12,672 nucleotides of DNA from an uncultured Cardiobacterium sp. (GCF_938028825.1 NZ_CALIZP010000023.1:1-12672); one strand, 5' to 3'; numbered from the stretch's first letter, positions 1 through 5,996 are shown. Notes: generated by a model not told the origin, from the letters alone. Made by a program: numbers and translations.

Positions 1-477
1 GATATCGACAAGCTATTTAGGATCTGTATGAAAAATGAAATCCATTAGCTATATATCCTCTATTTGACTGATGCCAATATCAATGAAGACGACATCAAGA
101 ATTTAGAGGAGGAATTGAAGGCATCAAAAGGGCCGGGAAATTTCCGCAACTTGCTCCTGTATTCCCCCAATGGCAACAAGGATGGGATTCAGTTGTTGCC
201 GATCTCAGAGGTGGCCGCAAAGGACGAATTCATGAACATCAAGGCCGTCTCCCGCGACGACCGGCTCGCCGCCTGCCGCGTTCCGCCCAACCTGATCGGC
301 ATCGTCCCGACCAACAGCAGCGGCTTCGGCAGCATTACCGACGCGGCCAAGATTTTCGCGCGCAACGAGGTGCAGCCCCTGCAGGAGCGGTTTGTACAAA
401 TCAACCAATGGCTGGGTGAGGAGATTGTGCACTTCGTGCCCTACGACATCGGCGAAACGACGGACAGCAAAGCATAA
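1..477 (+). pseudogene. Phage portal protein (P2 gpQ / PBSX family), C-terminal remnant with an in-frame stop
   Basis: Portal proteins form the dodecameric ring at the capsid vertex through which phage DNA is packaged. Reading from base 1 gives a C-terminal portal fragment. The stretch with FRNLLLY, NGNKDGIQL, ISEVAAKDEF, the RVPP segment and ARNEVQPLQERF matches the PBSX/P2-type portal C-terminus as I know it. The frame contains a TAG at 46-48, inside LFRICMKNEIH*LYILYLTDA. It aligns without a gap to the family pattern LFRxxxKNGxHAGYILYxTDA. The gene therefore seems decayed rather than starting at the TTG at 64, which encodes a family residue and has no ribosome binding site. The first 180 bases are more AT-rich than the rest. 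The 5' part lies outside the window. The gene ends at a strong terminator and faces a Com-like remnant. Family call is confident; loss of function is inferred from the stop. Confidence 0.8.
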
Positions 478-478
478 A

Positions 479-506
479 AAAAGCCCCCGCGAGGGGCTTT
501 TCTTTT
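479..506. terminator. Bidirectional rho-independent terminator
   Basis: AAAAGCCCC at 479-487 pairs with GGGGCTTTT at 493-501 around a 5-base loop. On the plus strand the stem runs into TCTTTT. On the minus strand it is followed by a run of seven T. It can therefore stop the portal remnant on one side and the convergent Com-side transcript on the other. Confidence 0.85.
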
Positions 507-573
507 AGGTGAATTTGAACAGGTAACAGCGGACATAGCGCGGTTTGTCCGGTGTGGCCAAAGCGCTATTCAC
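505..573 (-). CDS. 22-codon ORF overlapping the end of the Com remnant (GTG start)
   Basis: A GTG at 573-571 overlaps the TGA that ends the shifted com frame (GTGA). It opens a 22-residue frame, VNSALATPDKPRYVRCYLFKFT, ending just before the terminator. In phage Mu, mom begins with GTG overlapping com and needs Com for its translation, and com genes in prophages are often followed by a DNA-modification gene. Here no such gene remains. This may be a vestige of one, or a chance frame. I do not recognise the peptide. Confidence 0.25.
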   Translation of the reverse strand: MNSALATPDKPRYVRCYLFKFT

Positions 574-739
574 CGTAACCGAGGCGCCGATGAAGCGGGG
601 CGCCCGGCTTTGCGGTAGGGCACGCCGCTCGCCTCGGCGGCACGCAGGACTTCGTTGAGGTTGAGCGCGAGCACTTAATTTGCAGGTTGCCGGCACCACA
701 GGCGAGCAGTTTGTTGCAGGTGGCGCAACGTAGTTGCAT
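570..739 (-). pseudogene. Mu Com-like zinc-finger translational regulator, deleted and frameshifted
   Basis: Com of phage Mu is a small zinc-finger protein that binds mom mRNA and allows its translation; homologues are common in prophages. The ATG at 739 has an AAGGA about 8 bases upstream. The reading MQLRCATCNKLLACGAGNLQIKC carries the first CxxC knuckle (Cys5, Cys8) and the start of the second (Cys23). The family continues PRC after that Cys, but here the frame becomes SRSTSTK. Shifting by two bases after codon 23 (from 668) restores a plausible tail, ALNLNEVLRAAEASGVPYRK and on to a TGA at 570-572. The simplest reading is a small deletion at about 669-670 that removed the fourth Cys and shifted the frame. 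The gene converges on the portal remnant, as is usual near the ends of P2-like prophages. Com identity is from motif recognition only. Confidence 0.6.
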
Positions 740-1210
740 TTGCAGAGTCCTTGTCGGTTGATACAATCGCCGCGTCTAGCTAGGCGGCGGCATCAGGCTG
801 GCAGGTATCTCTGCCGGCTGGCGTCGCGGTGTCCCCACACTGCGGCGTCGCCGTCTTCCCCGACCTGTCCAATAAGCTGGGTCGGTCGGCATCCATCACT
901 CTACGGCATCCGCCCTTTCCCTTCATCCTTCCTATTCCCGCAGCAGCGCTCTGTGGAATTTTGCTGTACCTATCGTTTTCCCATTTCCCGTCAGAAAAAT
1001 CAATCAACGTTCTGCCCCCGACCTGCGCGCACAACTCCGCCCCACGCCCGCGCGCTTTTGCTAGAGGGAGTTGCATCTTTTTACCGCTTGGAAAATCTGC
1101 GCCGTTAAGAGGCGGACTGGCCGATTACCTCTCCCCAATATCTGCGCAAACCACCACAGCATTGTGGCTCCTATTTTGTCCATACACCCTAGGGATGACA
1201 GGGGGAAATT
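740..1210. other. About 470 bp with no recognisable gene
   Basis: Open frames here on the plus strand (for example 734-1108 and 829-1215) have no ribosome binding site and no family motif, and their composition is that of random GC-rich sequence. Long pyrimidine tracts (about 905-940) stand out but I cannot assign them. In P2-type phages the portal gene ends close to cos, so a relic of cos or of the early region could lie here. I saw no convincing match. Confidence 0.5.
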
Positions 1211-1531
1211 TCTAAAAGTGCATGGGGGTAGTGGGAAAAGTGCAACATCCGCAATATACCCTTTTTCTATGCCTAAGTCTATGTTTTATAAGAGATTGCC
1301 ATATGGCAAAAAAGTGCAATTTTTTGCCACAAAAAGTGCAATGTTTTTTAATATCCTGTTTTTAATGCAATTATTTTTTTCGAGCTTGTGGCAAAAAAAG
1401 TGCAACATGATTGCACTTATATTGCACTTTGTAGGTTCAGGTTTTCTCTTTCTGTTTCATGATGTTAGACGTATTTTTTCGGGCATGTTGCAGATGTTGC
1501 ACTTTTCCCAACACCCCCCACGACTTTTGGA
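1211..1531. mobile_element. 321-bp AT-rich element with 44-nt imperfect terminal inverted repeats (MITE-like or iteron-like)
   Basis: The arms at 1211-1254 and 1488-1531 are inverted copies: 36 of 44 positions agree by my hand alignment, including a perfect 18-nt core TGGGAAAAGTGCAACATC (1232-1249 versus 1493-1510). Between them the DNA is AT-rich and carries GTGCAA boxes: forward at 1240, 1314, 1336 and 1400, reverse at 1411, 1422 and 1497. Forward copies lie in the left part and reverse copies in the right, so the whole unit is roughly palindromic. No coding frame is convincing. No target duplication is obvious. It could be a non-autonomous transposable element, or an array of protein-binding boxes such as a replication origin. 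The structure is seen directly; the class is inference. Confidence 0.55.
1305..1328. repeat. Perfect 9-bp inverted repeat presenting a GTGCAA loop
   Basis: GGCAAAAAA at 1305-1313 and TTTTTTGCC at 1320-1328 pair perfectly around GTGCAA. The loop is the same hexamer repeated through the surrounding element. A second local palindrome lies at 1400-1416 (GTGCAA, 5 bases, TTGCAC). Confidence 0.7.
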
Positions 1532-1659
1532 GGTGGGCGCCTCGCGTGTGCACGCGCACGTACTCGTAACGTATGCTAATCGGTAGTACCGAATGTAGTG
1601 CTTTTTCTGTAAAAATTTTCCAATATTTTGATTTATATTTGTTTCTTAATAAAGATTAG
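1532..1659. other. AT-rich gap with a small palindrome
   Basis: A perfect inverted repeat TCGGTA-G-TACCGA lies at 1580-1592. The following 65 bases are very AT-rich and may hold promoter-like hexamers, but no gene follows on the plus strand before the terminator at 1690. Nothing else is recognised. Confidence 0.4.
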
Positions 1660-1677
1660 TTCCCTTCACCCGCTCCA
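1660..1677 (+). other. tRNA-Gly 3'-end fragment: candidate integration site (att)
   Basis: TTCCCTTCACCCGCTCCA matches the 3' end of a bacterial tRNA-Gly (T-arm 3' side, acceptor strand CACCCGC, discriminator T, CCA) such as tRNA genes beginning GCGGGTG. No 5' acceptor, D-arm or anticodon arm precedes it; upstream is AT-rich DNA that does not fold as a tRNA. Phages and islands that integrate into tRNA genes leave one full tRNA at one end and a duplicated 3' tail at the other. This position, between phage remnants and a terminator, fits the far end, with the intact tRNA-Gly expected to the left of the window. The match is from memory of the tRNA consensus. Confidence 0.6.
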
Positions 1678-1689
1678 CACCTACTTGTC

Positions 1690-1714
1690 AGCCCCTATCA
1701 GGGGCTTTCTTTTT
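1690..1714 (+). terminator. Rho-independent terminator (probable former tRNA-Gly terminator)
   Basis: AGCCCCT at 1690-1696 pairs with AGGGGCT at 1700-1706 around ATC, followed by TTCTTTTT. No coding gene lies upstream on the plus strand. It comes 12 bases after the tRNA-Gly 3' fragment, so it is most simply the original terminator of the tRNA transcript. Confidence 0.75.
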
Positions 1715-1929
1715 GCCTGTAAAATCGGAATACAGCCATTTCAAATAAAAATGATACAGCATTGATTTGCTTCGCCGGGCACTCATAAGAATCGCCGCGC
1801 GATTTTTATGGGAAACCTGCGCCGTACGATTCTGTCCTGTCTCCGGCTCGCCGCTTTGTCTCTTTCCTGTTTGAAACGACTATATTCACCTGTCTTGCCG
1901 CGAGGAGAAATCTTTGAGAAAACGCGGAT

Positions 1930-1962
1930 AATCCCTTCCTCCCGCTTGCGGGGGAAAGGTGG
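1930..1962 (-). repeat. Intergenic repeat unit, copy 1 (inverted)
   Basis: Read on the minus strand this runs CCACCTTTCCCCCGCAAGC then GGGAGGAAGGGATT. It shares its start (CCACC), centre (CCGCAAGC) and end (AGG, one base, AGGGATT) with copy 2 at 2019-2054 in the opposite orientation. The CCCGC/GCGGG centre forms its own hairpin. Confidence 0.5.
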
Positions 1963-2018
1963 CCGGAAGGGGAAATCTGTCCGTATCGCCAGAGTGATGC
2001 GTTCTGCGGACGAACGCC

Positions 2019-2054
2019 CCACCCTAACCCTCCTCCGCAAGCCAGGTAGGGATT
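2019..2054 (+). repeat. Intergenic repeat unit, copy 2
   Basis: CCACCCTAACCCTCCTCCGCAAGC followed by CAGGTAGGGATT in full, given here in parts: CCACCC at the start, CTCCGCAAGC in the centre, AGGTAGGGATT at the end. It is an imperfect inverted partner of the unit at 1930-1962, 56 bases away. Such C-rich units are often dispersed intergenic repeats, but genome-wide copy number cannot be seen here. Confidence 0.45.
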
Positions 2055-2072
2055 TCTCTTTGATTATTAATG

Positions 2073-2081
2073 TGTTATGCT
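2073..2081 (+). promoter_or_regulatory. Extended -10 promoter for the 2130 lipoprotein gene
   Basis: TGTTATGCT fits an extended -10 (TGnTATAAT with two mismatches) in an AT-rich patch directly after a GC-rich repeat. No good -35 is present, as is common with extended -10 promoters. Predicted start near 2088 leaves a leader of about 40 bases ending in AAAAGGAG at 2117-2124, five bases before the ATG. Confidence 0.4.
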
Positions 2082-2129
2082 CAACAAGGTTAGGTCAATA
2101 CTTATGCCTACCGCTCAAAAGGAGTCAAC

Positions 2130-2657
2130 ATGAAAAAACCGCTACTACTGCTGCTATCCCTCTGCGCCCTGTCCGGCTGCACCTTCATCAGCGCCGTCGG
2201 GACGCAGTTCAAGAAAATGGAAGAACCGCAAGACGGCGAACGCGCCCGCATCCGCGTCGTCGGCAATTACATCGCCATGCGCGGTACGCCCGGCTCGGCC
2301 TGCATGGACTACCGCAAGAAAGGCGCGGGGACCGTGATTGGCGGCTTCATCGGCAGCACCGGCTACCGTGGCCGCAGTCTGGGCATGCCCAACCCCAACG
2401 ACAGCACGAAAGGGATGTTTTCCGAGTTCTATGTCCGCGCCAACGAACCCGTCACCCTGGAAATCGCCGCTGATATTACGATAGCCAACTGTTCTTTCCC
2501 CGCCACTTTTATCCCCGAAGCGGGGCACGATTACGAGCTGCAACTGAGTTCGCAATCGTCCGGTGGCGGCTCGGTATGCTCGATCAAGGGCAGCGAGATT
2601 GCGGGCGGTGTCTCCAAACCGCTGCTGTCCCTGCGCAAGACGGGGGAGTGCCCGTAG
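2130..2657 (+). CDS. Predicted outer-membrane lipoprotein of unknown function
   Basis: The 175-residue product begins with a lipoprotein signal: MKKP, a leucine-rich core and lipobox LSGC with the modified Cys at 17. Thr at +2 (no Asp) favours sorting to the outer membrane. The mature part of about 159 residues has no motif that I recognise. It has an RVVGNYIAMRG segment, a Gly-rich stretch near residues 68-85 (GAGTVIGGFIGSTGYRGRS), and four further Cys residues that could form two disulfides in the periplasm. The start is secure: AAAAGGAG lies five bases upstream of the ATG. It is monocistronic, with its own promoter, and converges on the minus-strand lipoprotein gene. No function is assigned. 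Confidence 0.8.
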   Translation: MKKPLLLLLSLCALSGCTFISAVGTQFKKMEEPQDGERARIRVVGNYIAMRGTPGSACMDYRKKGAGTVIGGFIGSTGYRGRSLGMPNPNDSTKGMFSEFYVRANEPVTLEIAADITIANCSFPATFIPEAGHDYELQLSSQSSGGGSVCSIKGSEIAGGVSKPLLSLRKTGECP

Positions 2658-2669
2658 TCTTTGTGCGAC

Positions 2670-2692
2670 AAAAAGCCCGTCTCTTGACGGGC
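2670..2692 (-). terminator. Terminator of the minus-strand operon end
   Basis: GCCCGTC (2675-2681) and GACGGGC (2686-2692) pair around TCTT. On the minus strand the stem is followed by TTTTT, ending the transcript of the gene at 2702-3271. On the plus strand the stem is not followed by T residues, so it would be a weak stop for the convergent lipoprotein gene. Confidence 0.75.
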
Positions 2693-2701
2693 CCGGCGGT
2701 A

Positions 2702-3271
2702 TCAGTTTTTGCGCGCGGCACGCTTGCGGCGGCGTTTGCGCCAGAGCGGGAAGGCAATGGCGATGGGCACGATGGCGAGGGTGATGAGGATGGTGCCGAA
2801 GACGACGGCGCTGTTTAAGCCGCTGTCGCTATCGGCGATGTAGAGGCTGCGCAGCAGGCGGGGTTCGCCGCTTGCGGTGGCAGGCGGAGTGATGAGGGCG
2901 TAGTGCTGCATCGGCCAGAAGGCGCTGATGGTTTGCCACAGGGTGATGGTGAGGCCATCAACGGTGCGGGTTTCCCGCCGTTGCCAGGCCTTGCCGAGGG
3001 CGGCGTCGATGTCGGCAAGGAGGGCGGCGTCATCTGCCGTGCTGCGGAAGGTCTGGCCGCAGTGTTTGCGTTTGCTGTCGTCGCCATGCGCGGTGATGTC
3101 GCTCACGGCATCGGCGGCGTGTTCGTATTGTTGGCGGGTGCTGTCGTCGCGGGGGCGGTCTTTTTCACCGCCAAGCGGCAGGTAGGTACAGAGGTCGGCG
3201 GTGTTTGCCGCTTGCGGCGGGGTGCAGGCGGCGAGGAGGAGGGCGAGGAGGAGGACGGTGATTTTTCGCAT
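2702..3271 (-). CDS. Lipoprotein-signal protein with C-terminal membrane helix, unknown function
   Basis: The 189-residue product starts with a lipoprotein signal (MRKITVLLLALLLAAC, lipobox LAAC, Cys16). The central part, about residues 17-150, is hydrophilic with Cys28 and Cys71, which could form a disulfide. Residues about 155-177 form a strongly hydrophobic helix followed by the basic tail RKRRRKRAARK. By the positive-inside rule this puts the central domain in the periplasm, tethered by lipid at one end and by a helix at the other. No family is recognised. The ATG lies 3 bp after the stop of the thermonuclease gene and has only a weak ribosome binding site, so translation is probably coupled. 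The gene is last in the co-directional block and ends at a terminator. Confidence 0.75.
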   Translation of the reverse strand: MRKITVLLLALLLAACTPPQAANTADLCTYLPLGGEKDRPRDDSTRQQYEHAADAVSDITAHGDDSKRKHCGQTFRSTADDAALLADIDAALGKAWQRRETRTVDGLTITLWQTISAFWPMQHYALITPPATASGEPRLLRSLYIADSDSGLNSAVVFGTILITLAIVPIAIAFPLWRKRRRKRAARKN

Positions 3272-3274
3272 GGT

Positions 3275-3910
3275 TCAGAGGTGGTGGCGGCGCCAGGCTT
3301 TCGGGCTGGTCGGTTGCTGGTTTTTGGTTTTGCGCCAGAAGCCGCGCCGGGCGGCGCGGGCGTTTTTTTCCGCCTGCGTGTAGGCGGGCGGGGTGTCTTT
3401 GCCTTCGTAGGCGAAGGCGTAGCCGTCTTCGATCATTTGCAGGTTGATGTCGCGACCGTAGTTGAACAGGGTGCCGAGGCTGCGCTGGTAGTAGTCGGGG
3501 CCGAGGTAGCGCATGTCGAAGTTTTTGCCGAGGCGTTTGCCGAGTTCGCGTCTGGATTCTTCGCCAAAGGGGGTTTGCCCCATTTCCGGCGCGTCGATAC
3601 CGGCGAGGCGGATGCGGATTTCCTGCCGGCCTTTTTGTCCGTTGCAGCGGGCAGTCACGGTGTCGCCGTCGTAGATTTTTTTCAGTTCGCAGCGGTAGGT
3701 TTTGCGGATTTCGCCGTGAAAGGGGTCATGGCGGGTGTTGCCGTTTTGCCCGTCTTTGTGCGACCAGGCGGTGAAGGCGAGCATGGCGACGCCGCTCAGG
3801 ATGAGGATGATGACTTTGTCGAACGTTTTTTTGCCGCGCAGGAAGGATGTGAACAGCGCCGCAAGGCGGCGCTGTTGTTGTTTGTTCAGGCGGGCGGGTT
3901 TACGCGCCAT
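3275..3910 (-). CDS. Membrane-anchored thermonuclease (staphylococcal nuclease-like, SNase domain)
   Basis: This is a Ca2+-dependent nuclease of the SNase/TNase family. In the 211-residue product residues about 32-49 are a hydrophobic helix (membrane anchor or uncleaved signal), and the SNase domain spans about 72-195. All key residues of staphylococcal nuclease have counterparts: Asp83 in DGDT (Asp21), Arg101 (Arg35), Asp106 (Asp40) and Glu109 (Glu43) in IRLAGIDAPE, and Arg143 in QRSLG (Arg87). It should be active outside the cytoplasm, perhaps in degrading DNA. I chose the ATG at 3910 (MARKPARLNK), which overlaps the ihfB end by 11 bases and follows GGGTGG; an ATG two codons earlier at 3916 is the alternative. 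A longer frame reaching 4126 only shadows ihfB. The next gene starts 3 bp downstream. Confidence 0.85.
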   Translation of the reverse strand: MARKPARLNKQQQRRLAALFTSFLRGKKTFDKVIILILSGVAMLAFTAWSHKDGQNGNTRHDPFHGEIRKTYRCELKKIYDGDTVTARCNGQKGRQEIRIRLAGIDAPEMGQTPFGEESRRELGKRLGKNFDMRYLGPDYYQRSLGTLFNYGRDINLQMIEDGYAFAYEGKDTPPAYTQAEKNARAARRGFWRKTKNQQPTSPKAWRRHHL

Positions 3911-4187
3911 TTTCATCCACCCGCTCGCGCAGTTCTTTGCCGGCGCGGAAGTAGGGGATGGATTTGGCCGGAACGCGGACGGATTCGCCGGTCTTCGGGT
4001 TGCGTCCGGTGCGGGCCTCGCGGTAGTGCAGGGAGAAGCTGCCGAAGCCGCGTATTTCGACACGGTCGCCTTTTTCCAGGCTCTGGCAGATTTTTTCGAT
4101 GATGAGTTTGACGGTTTCTTCGACATCCTGACTGCGCAGTTGCGGGTAGCGCATGCAGAGACGGTCGATCAGTTCCGATTTGGTCAT
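3900..4187 (-). CDS. ihfB: Integration host factor subunit beta
   Basis: IHF beta pairs with IHF alpha to bind and sharply bend DNA in the nucleoid, at promoters, in replication and in site-specific recombination. The 95-residue product is normal length and of the HU/IHF fold throughout. It carries RGFGSF at 46-51 and the DNA-intercalating loop GRNPKTG at 61-67 with Pro64, then VRVPAKSIPYFRAGKELRE, diagnostic of the beta subunit. The ATG has GGAG six bases upstream. It lies 115 bp after rpsA, the conserved proteobacterial order. Its 3' end overlaps the thermonuclease start, which is not the usual neighbour. Confidence 0.97.
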   Translation of the reverse strand: MTKSELIDRLCMRYPQLRSQDVEETVKLIIEKICQSLEKGDRVEIRGFGSFSLHYREARTGRNPKTGESVRVPAKSIPYFRAGKELRERVDENGA

Positions 4188-4213
4188 GTTCGCTCCGTTG
4201 CGTTGTTGTTATG

Positions 4214-4293
4214 CCCCGAAGGGGTTCGAGAAGCGCCGCAGCGTGGGCTGCGGCGGATGTGGAGACGGTTTGCCGCCGCTCGCGCGGCGGCAA
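4214..4293 (-). promoter_or_regulatory. Three stacked hairpins between rpsA and ihfB
   Basis: In the 115-bp gap three hairpins follow each other: TTGCCGCCGC/GCGGCGGCAA (4270-4293, 10 bp, loop TCGC), CGCCGCAGC/GCTGCGGCG (4234-4255, 9 bp, loop GTGG) and CCCC/GGGG (4214-4224). None is followed by a T run on the minus strand, so they are not ordinary intrinsic terminators. They may protect the 3' end of rpsA mRNA, mark a processing site, or lower read-through into ihfB. Confidence 0.5.
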
Positions 4294-4302
4294 TGGGCGT
4301 TT

Positions 4303-5973
4303 TTAGTTGTCGCTGTTGTTCAGCTCTTTGAAGATGTCGCCGAGCGAGGTACCACCGTGGTTTTCTTTGCGGGTGTAGTCCTGGATGACGGCTTTTTCGT
4401 CCGCCACGTCTTTGGCGCGGATGGAGAGGTTGAGGGTCTTGTGCTTGCGATCGACATTGATGACTTTCGCCTCGATTTCGTCGCCGACGGCGAGCAGTTT
4501 GCTCAGGTCTTCGACGCGCTCGATGGCGGCTTCGCTGGCTTTGAGGATGCCGTTGACGTCGTCGCTCAGTTTGATGACGGCCTGGCGTTCATCGACTTCG
4601 CTGACGGTGCCCTTGACCACGCTGCCACGGCCATTGGCAGAGGCGAAGGCGGCGAAGGTGTCCTGACTGAGCTGTTTGACGCCGAGCGAGATACGCTCGC
4701 GTTCGGAGTCGATGGCGAGGATGACGGCTTCGACTTCCTGGCCTTTCTGGTAGTGGCGCACGGCTTCTTCGCCGTTTTCGTCCCAGGAGAGGTCGGAGAG
4801 GTGGATAAGGCCGTCGATGCCGCCTTCGAGGCCGATGAAGACGCCGAAGTCGGTGATGGACTTGATTTGTCCCTTGACGTGGTCGCCCTTATGGAATTTG
4901 CGGTCGAATTCCTGCCACGGGTTCGGTTGGCACTGCTTCATGCCGAGCGAGATGCGGCGGCGTTCCGGGTCGATTTCGAGGATCATGACGTCCACTTCCT
5001 GACCGACGGCAACGAATTTGCGCGGGTTGACGTTCTTGTTGGTCCAGTCCATTTCGGAGACGTGGACGAGGCCTTCGACGCCGTCTTCGATTTCCACGAA
5101 GGCACCGTAGTCGGCGATGTTGGTGACTTTGCCCCGGGTCTGGCTGTGAACCGGGTAACGCTGGGCGATGTCGCCCCACGGGTCGGAGCCGAGCTGTTTC
5201 AGGCCGAGGGAGACGCGGGCGCGTTCGCGGTCGAATTTGAGGACTTTGACTTCGACTTCGTCGCCGATGTTGACCACTTCAGACGGGTATTTGATGCGTT
5301 TCCACGCCATGTCGGTGATGTGCAGCAGGCCGTCCACGCCGCCGATGTCGAGGAAGGCACCGTAGTCGGTGAGGTTTTTGACGACGGCCTTGACAATGTC
5401 GCCTTCTTGCAGGTTTTTCAGCACCTCGTCGCGTTCGGCCTTGTATTCGTTTTCAAGCACGGCGCGGCGGGAGATGACGATGTTGTTGCGTTTTTGATCG
5501 AGTTTGATGATTTTGAAGTCAATTTCTTTGCCTTCGCTGAGGGCGGGGTCTTTGACCGGGCGGACATCGACCAGAGAACCGGGCAGGAATGCCTTGACGC
5601 CTTCGACATCCACGGTGAAACCGCCCTTGACGCGGCCGGAGATAACGCCGGTGATGGTTTCGCTGTCGTTGAATTTCTGTTCCAGCACTTCCCAGGTGCG
5701 GATGCGTTGCGCTTTTTCGTGCGAGATTTTGGTTTCGCCGAAACCGTCTTCCAGCGCTTCCAGGGCGACTTCGACGCTGTCGCCGACGGCGACGGTGAGG
5801 TTGCCGTTTTCATCGGTGAACTGGCTGGTGGGAACAAAGCCCTCGGATTTGAGGCCGGCGTTCAGGACGACGAAGTCTTTGTTGATTTGCACGACTTCGG
5901 CCTTGATGATGGAGCCGGGTTTGAGCTCGGCGGTTTCGATGCTTTTTTCAAAAAGCTCAGCAAATGATTCCAT
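4303..5973 (-). CDS. rpsA: 30S ribosomal protein S1
   Basis: S1 binds mRNA on the 30S subunit and is needed to start translation of most messages, especially those with weak ribosome binding sites. The 556-residue product is one residue shorter than in E. coli. It has six S1 RNA-binding repeats, at about 20-85, 104-170, 190-258, 275-345, 362-432 and 449-515; the best are VKNLTDYGAFLDIGGVDGLL and the fourth repeat with NIADYGAFVEIEDGVEGLVH. Linkers such as KLDQKRNNIVISRRAV and SLGLKQLGSDPW are almost as in E. coli. The start at 5973 gives MESFAELFEKS, matching the family N-terminus, with AGAGA upstream. It lies 23 bp after cmk, the conserved order. Confidence 0.98.
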   Translation of the reverse strand: MESFAELFEKSIETAELKPGSIIKAEVVQINKDFVVLNAGLKSEGFVPTSQFTDENGNLTVAVGDSVEVALEALEDGFGETKISHEKAQRIRTWEVLEQKFNDSETITGVISGRVKGGFTVDVEGVKAFLPGSLVDVRPVKDPALSEGKEIDFKIIKLDQKRNNIVISRRAVLENEYKAERDEVLKNLQEGDIVKAVVKNLTDYGAFLDIGGVDGLLHITDMAWKRIKYPSEVVNIGDEVEVKVLKFDRERARVSLGLKQLGSDPWGDIAQRYPVHSQTRGKVTNIADYGAFVEIEDGVEGLVHVSEMDWTNKNVNPRKFVAVGQEVDVMILEIDPERRRISLGMKQCQPNPWQEFDRKFHKGDHVKGQIKSITDFGVFIGLEGGIDGLIHLSDLSWDENGEEAVRHYQKGQEVEAVILAIDSERERISLGVKQLSQDTFAAFASANGRGSVVKGTVSEVDERQAVIKLSDDVNGILKASEAAIERVEDLSKLLAVGDEIEAKVINVDRKHKTLNLSIRAKDVADEKAVIQDYTRKENHGGTSLGDIFKELNNSDN

Positions 5974-5996
5974 AGATTTCTCTGGTTGATAAAAAG

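Larger units (their letters stand above)
1715..2072. other. Intergenic region upstream of the lipoprotein gene
   Basis: No supported gene. It contains a weak hairpin followed by T residues at 1790-1807 (AATCGC/GCGATT) and an inverted pair of intergenic repeats at 1930-2054. Plus-strand frames through this stretch lack ribosome binding sites. Confidence 0.5.

Noticed and set aside
1231..1510. CRISPR array from repeated GTGCAA blocks
   Set aside because: The repeats are too short, irregularly spaced and in both orientations; there are no uniform spacers.
1071..1586. 171-codon open frame across the inverted-repeat element
   Set aside because: It begins in GC-rich filler, has no ribosome binding site, and its hydrophobic stretches come from the A/T tracts of the repeats. 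No family motif is visible.
1600..1677. Complete tRNA-Gly gene
   Set aside because: Only the last 18 bases fit; the preceding 60 bases are AT-rich and lack the 5' acceptor, D arm and anticodon arm.
2903..4102. 399-codon plus-strand frame opposite the lipoprotein and thermonuclease genes
   Set aside because: Antisense shadow: Gly/Ala/Val-rich, no start signal, while the minus-strand genes have clear motifs.
3911..4126. N-terminal extension of the thermonuclease gene up to 4126
   Set aside because: The extra residues are Ser/Pro/Ala-rich out-of-frame translation of ihfB; the start at 3910 is just before a normal anchor helix.
4153..5967. 604-codon plus-strand frame opposite rpsA
   Set aside because: It is the antisense of a gene with strong codon bias; the encoded protein is an artificial string of D, F, V and A without domains, and rpsA on the other strand is certain.
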